From Lachnospiraceae bacterium (GTDB lineage Bacteria; Bacillota; Clostridia; Lachnospirales; Lachnospiraceae): a stretch of 64,000 nucleotides of DNA. Position 1 is the first letter of the stretch. Every line of letters starts with the position of its first letter. This document shows positions 36,046 to 43,951 of this stretch, piece after piece. The position numbers and the translations under genes were made by a program. The stretch is from the NCBI GenBank assembly GCA_004557975.1, contig SFEV01000001.1, forward strand, positions 68,710-132,709, written 5' to 3'. A model generated the notes under the pieces. That model was not told where the DNA came from, did not search any database, and saw only the letters and a list, made by a program, of their open reading frames with translations.

Positions 36046-37254
36046 TTATCTGCGTATCAGTATTTTCTTCACCTTCTGCAGCATCACCTTCGGCTGCAGC
36101 CTGCGCAGCTTTCCGTACTGATTCAGTATCAGTTCGCGGGTAATCCCGTCCATGGATTCTACATAAAATACAGCTGTCACAGGACCGGAATACGGTGTAT
36201 CAAAGATAATCTGCGGATCCTCCGTATCAAAAATCAGATCGCCGTTGCCTCCCGTATATCCGTTGGAGGTATACGGAAGCACTCTGCCTCCCTGACTCAG
36301 CTGCGCCACGCGAACAACGCACTTTTTTCCGCAGGGGTCGATGCGGACTGCTCTTGTTCCCTCCGGAAGCACAATTTCCATCTCCAGACGGCCATTTGGG
36401 GCACTGCTTCGTCTCTCGCAGCTCCAGGTTCCGAAGCTTCTCCCGTCATCAAAATATATTTCAACTGCATTCTTCCGCCTGTCAGCACTTTCTCTCTGAA
36501 TCATCGCAGTCGTATCAATCACGCCGTCAGAAATCGCATCATACAGCTTCCAGTGAGGCGTGTAATTTCCCAGCATATACTGCTGAAAGTTCTTTTCCAT
36601 CCGTTCAAACTGTTCCCGCTCCGCCCTGCTGATCCCGAAGCGGCTGTACAGATCAAGGTGTATCAGCTCATCCCGCACGGTATTTCCATAAATATAATAA
36701 TGCAGACAGCGGTACTGAATGTACTTCACAGGAATCGGGAAATCAAAGGTCCACTCATAGTCGATCAGCTCAAAGCCGTCCCCCTGCCCTATGGCATTGG
36801 AAAATATCATGTCAATGTCCGATACCGGCCTGCAGACCTGCGGGGTCTCGAAAGATACACTGCCAAAAACACGTTCAAATTCCGGCGTCACATGGAACTC
36901 TGTGCCGGAGTCCGGCACAAACATCTCAAAATACCGCCCGATCTCCGCTTCCAGCTCTGTCAGCTTCTTTGCTGCAAGCAGGCCGTCAAGACGCTCCTCC
37001 AGAGTATTCCCCTCAATATAAGGAAAGACTGCACTTCCGTTATCCGGCTCACACGGATTGACCGAAAGCCCGGTGCCTTCCAGATCCTTTTTAAGTGAAA
37101 GATAATGTGTGTAAATACTTCTGACATGCGCAGCTGCCTGCGGAAAAAACGGAGTCTTGCGGATTTTTCTCTGCCCGTTCTCTTCCTGAAAAATATCAGT
37201 TCGGATGGAAAATTCAGGACTGCGCTCATTTGAATATTTCGTATATATGATCAT
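36046..37254 (-). CDS. APH/WbdD-like kinase-fold protein with C-terminal beta domain
   Basis: A 402-residue protein with the marks of a small-molecule kinase fold. An N-lobe Lys (about Lys33 in RKIRKTPFF) is followed by an AAAHVRSIY helix and a hinge-like FPYIEGNTLEERLD (77-90). A catalytic-loop-like SDIDMIFSN (145-153) matches the D...N spacing of APH enzymes. LIDYEW (163-168) matches the metal-binding Asp motif. Residues about 255-380 look like a beta-sandwich. The SAM methyltransferase gene is 4 bases upstream. In Escherichia coli O9a, WbdD carries methyltransferase and kinase activities in one chain and caps the O-polysaccharide. By analogy this pair may cap the chain recognised by Wzt. 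That function is inferred; the fold reading is fairly secure. Confidence 0.65.
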   Translation of the reverse strand: MIIYTKYSNERSPEFSIRTDIFQEENGQRKIRKTPFFPQAAAHVRSIYTHYLSLKKDLEGTGLSVNPCEPDNGSAVFPYIEGNTLEERLDGLLAAKKLTELEAEIGRYFEMFVPDSGTEFHVTPEFERVFGSVSFETPQVCRPVSDIDMIFSNAIGQGDGFELIDYEWTFDFPIPVKYIQYRCLHYYIYGNTVRDELIHLDLYSRFGISRAEREQFERMEKNFQQYMLGNYTPHWKLYDAISDGVIDTTAMIQRESADRRKNAVEIYFDDGRSFGTWSCERRSSAPNGRLEMEIVLPEGTRAVRIDPCGKKCVVRVAQLSQGGRVLPYTSNGYTGGNGDLIFDTEDPQIIFDTPYSGPVTAVFYVESMDGITRELILNQYGKLRRLQPKVMLQKVKKILIRR

Positions 37255-37258
37255 GCTT

Positions 37259-38179
37259 TTACCCCTGCACCACTACAAGAAACGAATTGGAATACAGCGG
37301 AAACAGCCCGCTCTCTATCAGTGAATCGTACGCCAGCTCCTCACGGAATACCTGAATCCGCTCCCGGTCGAAATTCTGTCGGTTCCGGTTCAGCTCACCC
37401 TTTTTCGGCAGATACGCATCTGAATAAATCCTCTCCGGCAATTTGTAATCCGGATACGGATAATAGAAAGTATAATCCTCAAATCCCGCTTCTCCCATAA
37501 TCCGTTCCAGCTCCGGCTTCGAGAAGGTACGCACGTAATCTGTCGTCGGATACCCTTCAATTCCTTCAAAATAGACACCGGTGTGATCTTCCGTAGCACC
37601 CGCCCAGTATTTCAGACCCAAACGGTTTTCAATGGCAAGCACAAGCCGTCCTCCCGGCTTTAAATGCTGCCTGATACACGTCAGGTAATCCACAAAGGGA
37701 TTCTCAGACTGAATGGAAAACTGCGCATATTCAAATACACCGATCAGCGTGATCAGGTCAAACTGTTCCTGAAGGTTCCGCTCAATATCCTGAAAATTGC
37801 CCACCAGCAGCTTCAGATTCCCGCAGTCCCTGTGACGGTACGCATTGATCATGCTCCGCCTGCGGGACAGATCGATACACGTCACCTGCGACGCTTTTCT
37901 CGTAAGTACTCCGGTGATGGCCCCCAGCCCGGCTCCGATTTCAAGCACATGCTCCTTTCCGGTCATCGGAAGCCATTCAATGATATTTTCCCGCACATGT
38001 GAAAAATGGTACAGCACAGGCCAGCTCTTTTTGGAGGCAATCACGGATTCCCATTCCTCTTCCCTGTACCTTTTTGCAATCTCCAGCATCTCTTCCTCGA
38101 CAGCGCCGTCGCTGTACTTATCCTCTCCCGGGTAGTACGTGTAATCCAGCACTACTTTTCCAATTTTTTCCTGCTCCAT
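37259..38179 (-). CDS. Class I SAM-dependent methyltransferase, possible glycan-capping enzyme
   Basis: A 306-residue methyltransferase. Motif I is EHVLEIGAGLGAITGVL, motif II is VTCIDLSRRR, and the segment DLITLIGVFEYAQF corresponds to motif IV. LKPGGRLVLAIENRLGLKYW follows, as in O-methyltransferases of glycan loci. A frame extension of ten codons reaches 38209, but the ATG at 38179 has GGAG 5 bases upstream and starts MEQEKIGKVV. It lies between wzt and the kinase-like gene. The same order of functions, methyltransferase then kinase, occurs inside WbdD. Confidence 0.85.
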   Translation of the reverse strand: MEQEKIGKVVLDYTYYPGEDKYSDGAVEEEMLEIAKRYREEEWESVIASKKSWPVLYHFSHVRENIIEWLPMTGKEHVLEIGAGLGAITGVLTRKASQVTCIDLSRRRSMINAYRHRDCGNLKLLVGNFQDIERNLQEQFDLITLIGVFEYAQFSIQSENPFVDYLTCIRQHLKPGGRLVLAIENRLGLKYWAGATEDHTGVYFEGIEGYPTTDYVRTFSKPELERIMGEAGFEDYTFYYPYPDYKLPERIYSDAYLPKKGELNRNRQNFDRERIQVFREELAYDSLIESGLFPLYSNSFLVVVQG

Positions 38180-38211
38180 ATATGCTCCATTCTCCTGTGC
38201 CGTCAGCATCT

Positions 38212-39510
38212 CTACTCTTCGTCGTCCGCCTGCTGCGGATTATGCTCAATCTCTATCCTGGAATTCATATCGTAAAAACCGACCGTATTCTTCGTGGAAA
38301 AAACAGTCAGGCTGCACGCATCGTACAGTCTGTGATACACAGTAAAATCCCCGTCCCTGTATCCTGTCAGACCGAATGATATCAGATATTCACCGCCCTG
38401 GAGATCCACCCGCTGGGTATAGGTAACAATGTCTGTCTCCCCTGCTTTCCGGGGCTGAACAGTAATATGTTCAAACATCGTGTTGGTTCCTGTGATTTCC
38501 GTACCGCGCATATCCTTGATTGTGTATGCAAAAATAGGATCATCGATATCCTCATGGTAACGGATTTTCACCTTCATCGTAAAGGTCGAACCCTTTTCAA
38601 TGGTGTTCGTGGGAAGTCCATTCTCATCCAGCAGCATAAATCCCACCATTTCCGCCTTCTTGTCTCCGTATTCCAGCGCGTTGGGATTCATCTCAAATGG
38701 TGTAATCCAGCCTTTCCTGTCTGCAGGAATATTCTGACCATGAATCTGCTGTTCTCCCGCCTCCGGTCCCTGGTGGACAATCAGGCGCTTATACAGGTCA
38801 ACCATCTCTTTCGGGCTGCCTGTATCCATCACCTTTCCGTGATCCAGCAAAATGACCCGGTCGCAGTATTTGCTGATGCTGTTCAGGTCATGGCTGACAA
38901 ACAGAATCGTCTTGCCCTCTTTTTTGAAATCCTCAAACTTGCGGTAGCACTTTGCCTGAAAGAATACATCTCCCACAGAAAGAGCCTCATCCACAATGAG
39001 AATCTCCGGATCAATGTTGATGGCGACAGCAAAAGCCAGCCGGACAAACATACCACTTGAGTACATCTTCACCGGCTGGTTTACAAAATCCCCAATATCT
39101 GCAAAAGCCAGGATGTTTTCCAGCCTGGCGTCAATTTCTTCTTCAGAAAATCCCATCATAGTACCATTCAGATATACGTTCTCTATCCCGGTGTACTCCA
39201 TATTAAAACCGGCACCCAGCTCCAGAAGTGCGGAAATCCGGCCATTCACGGTCACCTCACCGTCTGTCGGATTCAGCACACCGGTGATAATCTTCAGGAG
39301 TGTCGATTTGCCTGCGCCGTTTGTTCCGATGATGCCGATGGTTTCTCCCCGGGCAATATCAAAACTGATATCCTGCAGGGCATAGTGCTCACGGTAGCAC
39401 TTTCTCCGTGTCAGGCCGAGACTCTCCTTCAGGCGGTCAGAGGGTCTGTCATACAGTTTATACATCTTTTTCACATGATCCACATGGATTGCGATATCAT
39501 TATTCACCAT
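38212..39510 (-). CDS. wzt: Polysaccharide ABC transporter ATP-binding protein with C-terminal carbohydrate-binding domain
   Basis: A 432-residue Wzt/TagH-type ATPase. The ABC domain (about 1-245) shows Walker A GTNGAGKST, signature YSSGMFVRLAFA and Walker B ILIVDEALSVGD, with the LKESLG N-terminal feature of polysaccharide exporters. After a linker, residues about 265-415 form a beta-sandwich like Wzt_C (WITPFEMNPNALEYGD, FTMKVKIRYH, VDLQGGEYLISFGL). In E. coli O9a this domain binds the capped chain end and sets export specificity. It pairs with the permease encoded 145 bases upstream. The gap between them contains a copy of the dispersed leader element, 15 bases before the wzt ATG. RBS AGGAG. 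Confidence 0.93.
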   Translation of the reverse strand: MVNNDIAIHVDHVKKMYKLYDRPSDRLKESLGLTRRKCYREHYALQDISFDIARGETIGIIGTNGAGKSTLLKIITGVLNPTDGEVTVNGRISALLELGAGFNMEYTGIENVYLNGTMMGFSEEEIDARLENILAFADIGDFVNQPVKMYSSGMFVRLAFAVAINIDPEILIVDEALSVGDVFFQAKCYRKFEDFKKEGKTILFVSHDLNSISKYCDRVILLDHGKVMDTGSPKEMVDLYKRLIVHQGPEAGEQQIHGQNIPADRKGWITPFEMNPNALEYGDKKAEMVGFMLLDENGLPTNTIEKGSTFTMKVKIRYHEDIDDPIFAYTIKDMRGTEITGTNTMFEHITVQPRKAGETDIVTYTQRVDLQGGEYLISFGLTGYRDGDFTVYHRLYDACSLTVFSTKNTVGFYDMNSRIEIEHNPQQADDEE

Positions 39511-39524
39511 AATATCTCCTGTCT

Positions 39525-39590
39525 GTCAAGCGGATATTCGCAATTCGCTTCGCTGCTTGCTCATAACCGAATAACTGCTTCGGTTAAATT
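39525..39590 (-). repeat. Dispersed structured leader element, copy A (before wzt)
   Basis: On the gene-sense (minus) strand it reads AACCGAAGCAGTT, then ATTCGGTTATGAGCAAG, then CAGCGAAGCGAATTGCG, then AATATCCGCTTGAC. It ends 15 bases before the wzt start codon. It aligns without gaps to copy D over about 47 positions and matches copies B and C more closely. The second hairpin has one mismatch, and the first is decayed in this copy. Confidence 0.85.
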
Positions 39591-39655
39591 TACGGTGCCA
39601 GGACCGGCACCTCTTCCGGCTGTGATTTGAGTACTTCATTCCCGTCAGACATGAC

Positions 39656-40468
39656 TCAGAGCACATCTGCGAAGTGAACCTTCAAACGTCTGAAAACCCA
39701 TGTTCCAAAGGCAAAGGCGCCCAGCGTAAAGCACCAGAAATAAACGGTCCACAGCGGGTGCTCCCAGAACCAGGTTTTGTTGATAAACGCATCACGATAG
39801 CCTGATACAACGTAGTATACGGGATTCAGCTTCAGAATTCTGCAGATCAGAGGATATCGCACGAGGCGGTCCTCCGCCACCCACATAATCGGTGTCAGCC
39901 AGATACCAATCTGCAGACCGATGCTGATGATCTGGGAAAGGTCGCGGAAAAATACGACCACAGCGCTGGTCATATAACACAGACCGAGCACCAGCAGCAA
40001 CAGACCGAAAGAATAGTACAGAAGCTGCAGATAGTACAGATCAGGAAATCTTCCGTAAAAGCAGTAAAGCACAATGATAAAACATACAAAAAATATGTGG
40101 ACAAAAAGTGCAGAAATCAGCTTCACCACAGGAAGCACACTGATATTGAAGACCACCTTTTTGACAAGATAGCTGTATTCAATCATGGAATTCGTGCCGC
40201 CGATCAGCGCATCCTGGAAAAAGAACCACGGAACAATGCCTGCCACGAGATACAGGACAAACGGCACTGCCAGCGTACTGTTGTCGGACCGGAAACCAAC
40301 CTCAAATACAAACCAGTATACGAGAACTGTCACGACAGGCTGAACAAACGCCCATATTATTCCAAAATACGACCCGGCAAATTTCGTCCGGAAATCATTT
40401 TTTGCCAGCTTATAAATCATTCTCCGGTTCCGATACAGCTCTTCCGGCAAAGAAAGCAAACTTTTCAT
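39656..40468 (-). CDS. wzm: Polysaccharide ABC transporter permease
   Basis: A 270-residue ABC-2 type permease with six membrane helices, related to Wzm and TagG. KNDFRTKFAGSYFGIIWAFVQP is the amphipathic interface segment, and VVFFRDLSQIISIGLQIGIWLTPIMW is the conserved ABC-2 block before the last helices (LNPVYYVVSGYRD). With Wzt it exports an undecaprenyl-linked glycan. RBS AGGAG lies 5 bases before the ATG; the gene follows rfbC by 12 bases. Confidence 0.94.
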   Translation of the reverse strand: MKSLLSLPEELYRNRRMIYKLAKNDFRTKFAGSYFGIIWAFVQPVVTVLVYWFVFEVGFRSDNSTLAVPFVLYLVAGIVPWFFFQDALIGGTNSMIEYSYLVKKVVFNISVLPVVKLISALFVHIFFVCFIIVLYCFYGRFPDLYYLQLLYYSFGLLLLVLGLCYMTSAVVVFFRDLSQIISIGLQIGIWLTPIMWVAEDRLVRYPLICRILKLNPVYYVVSGYRDAFINKTWFWEHPLWTVYFWCFTLGAFAFGTWVFRRLKVHFADVL

Positions 40469-40480
40469 AAAAACTCCTGT

Positions 40481-41044
40481 TTACAGATTTCTTGATTTCC
40501 TATACTCCCGGAAGCTTCCGTTTACTTTATCCTTGTCAGAAAGCAGAAGCTCCATGTCCTCTGTAATCGGCCAGTTCACACCGATATCGGGATCATCGTA
40601 CCGCAGACCGCCCTCATCGTTGGGATGATAAAATTCCGTACACTTGTACGCAAACTCCGCATAATCAGAAAGCACAAGAAAACCGTGTGCAAAATTTTTC
40701 GGAATAAAAAACTGCTTTTTATTCTCCGCAGAAAGAACAACACCGTACCACTGCCCGAATGTGGGGGATCCCTCGCGAAGATCAACCGCTACATCATAAA
40801 CCTCTCCCGACAGGACGCGCACCAGCTTGTCCTGCGGAAAGTTAATCTGGAAATGCAGACCGCGCAGAACACCTTTTTTTGATGCGGACTGGTTATCCTG
40901 AACAAAAATCTGATCAATCCCTGCCGCCTTGTAATCGTTATAATTGTATGTCTCCATAAAATAGCCGCGCGCATCTCCAAATACGGTCGGCGTAATAATT
41001 TTCAGACCTTCAATATGGCATGTCTCCACTGTAATCTTGCCCAT
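40481..41044 (-). CDS. rfbC: dTDP-4-dehydrorhamnose 3,5-epimerase
   Basis: A 187-residue RmlC cupin enzyme that epimerises dTDP-4-keto-6-deoxyglucose to the L-rhamno precursor. FGDARGYFMETYN, FVQDNQSASKKGVLRGLHFQ (with the catalytic His) and FFIPKNFAHGFLVLSDYAEF are the family blocks. The ATG at 41044 has AGGAGC 6 bases upstream; earlier in-frame codons lack an RBS. RfbA and RfbD, needed to start and finish dTDP-rhamnose, are not in the window and must lie elsewhere if rhamnose is made. Confidence 0.96.
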   Translation of the reverse strand: MGKITVETCHIEGLKIITPTVFGDARGYFMETYNYNDYKAAGIDQIFVQDNQSASKKGVLRGLHFQINFPQDKLVRVLSGEVYDVAVDLREGSPTFGQWYGVVLSAENKKQFFIPKNFAHGFLVLSDYAEFAYKCTEFYHPNDEGGLRYDDPDIGVNWPITEDMELLLSDKDKVNGSFREYRKSRNL

Positions 41045-41209
41045 AATTCTGCTCCTTTCTTCTGCTGTGACTTTCTCTGTCTGCTTTGCGCATTGTACCT
41101 GTCCCTTCCGCCCGGTATCCTGGCGCAGAAAGAACATATGAACAGAAAGGTTGCCGCAGACAGACGCAAAGCCCGTTCTGTCCTGCGGCAGCCCGTTAAA
41201 TACTTTATA

Positions 41210-42289
41210 TTATTTCTGATACATCTCTTCGTAATACTTCTGATAATCGCCGCTGGTCACATTCTTCATCCAGTCCTCATTCTCAAAAAACCATTTAATT
41301 GTCCTGCGAATTCCTTCTTCGAACATGGTCTCCGGTTCCCAGCCGACTTCGGCACGGATCTTGTCCGGCGCAATTGCATAGCGGCGGTCATGTCCCTTGC
41401 GGTCCGTCACGTATGTGATCAGGTCTTCACTGACAAGCGCTTTTCTCGGATCACCCTCCGGCAGCATTTCCTGAAGCGTATCCAGAATAATATGGATAAT
41501 CTGAATATTCTGTTTTTCATTGTGGCCGCCGATATTGTACGTCTCGAACAGCCGGCCCTTTTCCTGTACCATGTCAATTCCCTTGGCATGATCCTCAACG
41601 TACAGCCAGTCACGCACATTTTTCCCGTCACCGTATACGGGAAGCTTTTTGCCGTGCAGCGCATTGTTGATAATCAGAGGAATCAGCTTCTCCGGGAACT
41701 GGTATGGCCCGTAATTGTTGCTGCAGTTCGTAATATTGGCCGGAAAACGGTACGTATCCATATAGGATTTCACCAGCATATCAGAAGATGCCTTGCTGGC
41801 CGAATACGGGCTGTGGGGATCATACGGGGTCGTCTCATAAAAGAATTCCCCCTCATTTTCCAGAGAACCGTACACCTCATCCGTGGAAACGTGCAGGAAC
41901 TTCTTGTCCTCTTTGAATGTGCCGTCCGGAAGCTCCCATGCTGCCTTGGCTGCATTGAGCATTACCAGTGTACCGAGCACATTTGTCTTCACAAATACCT
42001 CCGGATTGCGGATACTGCGGTCCACATGGCTCTCCGCCGCGAAATGAACCACACGGTCAATATCATTCTCATCAAAAATTTTATTGATTGCCTCGGAATC
42101 ACAGATATCGGCGCGGATGAACTGATAATTGTCCCTGCCCTCAATATCTTTCAGATTCTCCAGATTTCCTGCATACGTAAGCTTATCAACATTGATAATC
42201 CTGATGGTGTCACCATATTTTCTGAACATATAGTGTATATAATTGGAACCGATAAAGCCTGCTCCCCCTGTAACGAGATACGTTCTCAT
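41210..42289 (-). CDS. rfbB: dTDP-glucose 4,6-dehydratase
   Basis: A 359-residue extended SDR enzyme converting dTDP-glucose to dTDP-4-keto-6-deoxyglucose. The NAD motif is TYLVTGGAGFIGSNYI, HVSTDEVYGSL holds the catalytic Thr-Asp-Glu, and YSASKASSDML holds the Tyr-xxx-Lys pair. Its product can feed both RfbC (rhamnose branch) and the WecE-type aminotransferase (Fuc4N branch). The ATG at 42289 has AGGAGG 6 bases upstream. A 165-base gap with no recognisable feature separates it from rfbC. Its own promoter and a diverged copy of the leader element lie upstream. Confidence 0.97.
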   Translation of the reverse strand: MRTYLVTGGAGFIGSNYIHYMFRKYGDTIRIINVDKLTYAGNLENLKDIEGRDNYQFIRADICDSEAINKIFDENDIDRVVHFAAESHVDRSIRNPEVFVKTNVLGTLVMLNAAKAAWELPDGTFKEDKKFLHVSTDEVYGSLENEGEFFYETTPYDPHSPYSASKASSDMLVKSYMDTYRFPANITNCSNNYGPYQFPEKLIPLIINNALHGKKLPVYGDGKNVRDWLYVEDHAKGIDMVQEKGRLFETYNIGGHNEKQNIQIIHIILDTLQEMLPEGDPRKALVSEDLITYVTDRKGHDRRYAIAPDKIRAEVGWEPETMFEEGIRRTIKWFFENEDWMKNVTSGDYQKYYEEMYQK

Positions 42290-42309
42290 AATCATCCTCC
42301 TGGTCATTT

Positions 42310-42362
42310 GGTCAAACGGATATTCACAGTCCGTTTCTCTGTCTGCCCCCGACCGAACGGCC
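42310..42362 (-). repeat. Dispersed structured leader element, copy D (before rfbB, diverged)
   Basis: The sense strand carries GTTCGGTCGGGGGCAGAC, AGAGAAACGGACTGTG and AATATCCGTTTGACC. It aligns gap-free with copy A at about 35 of 47 positions. In the second hairpin the outer pair is A-T here where other copies have G-C, a compensatory change. It ends 21 bases before the rfbB ATG and lies downstream of the rfbB promoter, so it is transcribed in the leader. Confidence 0.7.
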
Positions 42363-42399
42363 ATCTGCCCGGCACATTTCAGTCAAAAGTCTGTTATTC

Positions 42400-42428
42400 A
42401 GTATAACATTAATCCCATGCAAATTCAA
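42400..42428 (-). promoter_or_regulatory. Promoter of the rfbB-rfbC-wzm-wzt segment
   Basis: TTGAAT (42423-42428), 17 bases, TATACT (42400-42405). The predicted start near 42393 gives a leader of about 105 bases that contains element copy D. Confidence 0.75.
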
Positions 42429-42452
42429 TATCCTGCGGGGTATTACTTTCTC

Positions 42453-43904
42453 TTACATTTCCGGCACTGGCGTCGGTCTTGAACTGTCCCAGACATCGCC
42501 GACATCAAAAAGATCGCTGAGAAGCTCCGGATTGTAATACATCCGGTAGCCGTCCAGATTTCTCCGCCCCTGGCGCATAAAGGTATCCCCAAACTGCACC
42601 CAGTTCTTTGAAGAATCCACGTTGCAGAATATATTGAAGCCCTTCTCCTTCAGATACCGGAAATATTCATTCTCCTGCGTATACGGCTGCCAGTCTCCAA
42701 TGTCGGCACCAAATGCAAAGATAATCACATCCGTGTCTCCCACAACCGTCTCGACATTGTCAAGCCAGCGCTGCGTATCTTGCTTCGTGCCGTCAAGCCC
42801 TTTCGCCAGAGGTGAAATATGTCCCCACGTATGGCTGGCAAACTCCCAGCCGTCCGCACGCATGGCTTCGGCAACCGCTTTCGCCTGGTCTACCTCGTTC
42901 TGCCATGCCGCCTCATCAAAGTCGGGATGCTCATCAAAAAATTTCTGCTGGTACTGCGTCACTCTTGAGGCTTCCCTGGTGCGGTACACCTCATCGGTGC
43001 GATAGCCGAGCACGCCCTCATAACCGGTCAGGGCAAGGATTCCTTTATGTCCGTGATATGAGAAATCAGGATGCTCATCCACAAAAGTATCAATCCACGG
43101 CACCATATCGTAATCCCCCACGGAAATACTGCCGTCATCTTCCACATACGTCGTTTTCACATCGCCATTCTCATCTAGAATCAGCTTCTGTGCAAATCCG
43201 TCGCCGTCCATGTAATGGTAATAGCTCACATCATCCTGGGACAGGACAAAGGGCGTCCTGCCCGGCGGCAGAAGGATCTCGCCGCGGGATACGGTATCGT
43301 CCTCATTGACTGTGCACATGTCATGAAGGCTCACCATCACATATCCTTTCTCGTACATGGACTGCATGATCGCCGAAAATTCACTCATGGTCGTCATCAC
43401 CTGATTATAACCGGCCTCCTTGCTGTCCCCGTCAAAGGCCTTTGACGTATCCTTAATCATTGTATGGAAAAAAACATGGGTAATCTGATCAAGGGGATAC
43501 GCCTGGCAGGAAGCGCGAACCGCCTCATATCCTGCCGCTGCATCCTGCATCGCCTGACTGCCCGTGTACAGTGAGGAAGACTGCAGAAACGCAATCGCCC
43601 CCTCATAATTATACTGCGCTGCCATGTGATCAGCCTGTGCAATCAGATCAGCTTCCGTTCCTGACGGCTTTGCAGCACTGTCCCCGATCCCTGTTTCATT
43701 CTGCAGCACATTCTCTTCAATCAGCGATGACTGCCTTTTTTCTGTTTTCTTCTGTTTCAGTCCCGGTATCACTGCATCCTTCACCAGCACCACTGCCAGA
43801 AAAACAATAATAAGCACAAGCAGGGCTATCACGCATTTCATGATCAGTTCATTTCTTCTTCGTTTTGCCCTGCGCTGTTTCAGTTTCAAATCTCTGTCTT
43901 CCAT
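42453..43904 (-). CDS. Membrane-anchored polysaccharide deacetylase (NodB-like), shorter paralogue
   Basis: A 483-residue protein with a Lys/Arg-rich start, one membrane helix (CVIALLVLIIVFLAVVLV) and an extracellular carbohydrate esterase 4-like domain. Motif 1 is FVLSQDDVSYYHYMDGDGF, with Asp-Asp in place of TFDDG. ASHTWGHISPL holds the two metal His residues of motif 2, and IIFAFGADIGDW is a motif 3-like segment. Members remove N-acetyl groups from wall or surface glycans. It is about 60% alike by eye to the adjacent 768-residue protein, so the pair looks like a tandem duplication. RBS AGGAGG lies 5 bases before the ATG at 43904. Confidence 0.88.
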   Translation of the reverse strand: MEDRDLKLKQRRAKRRRNELIMKCVIALLVLIIVFLAVVLVKDAVIPGLKQKKTEKRQSSLIEENVLQNETGIGDSAAKPSGTEADLIAQADHMAAQYNYEGAIAFLQSSSLYTGSQAMQDAAAGYEAVRASCQAYPLDQITHVFFHTMIKDTSKAFDGDSKEAGYNQVMTTMSEFSAIMQSMYEKGYVMVSLHDMCTVNEDDTVSRGEILLPPGRTPFVLSQDDVSYYHYMDGDGFAQKLILDENGDVKTTYVEDDGSISVGDYDMVPWIDTFVDEHPDFSYHGHKGILALTGYEGVLGYRTDEVYRTREASRVTQYQQKFFDEHPDFDEAAWQNEVDQAKAVAEAMRADGWEFASHTWGHISPLAKGLDGTKQDTQRWLDNVETVVGDTDVIIFAFGADIGDWQPYTQENEYFRYLKEKGFNIFCNVDSSKNWVQFGDTFMRQGRRNLDGYRMYYNPELLSDLFDVGDVWDSSRPTPVPEM

Positions 43905-43951
43905 AAACCCTCCTGCTGCCCTCTGCAGCTCTCCTGATGCACTCCGGCATC

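Noticed and set aside
38180..38209. Upstream ATG (38209) for the methyltransferase
   Set aside because: It has no proper SD and the ATG at 38179 does.
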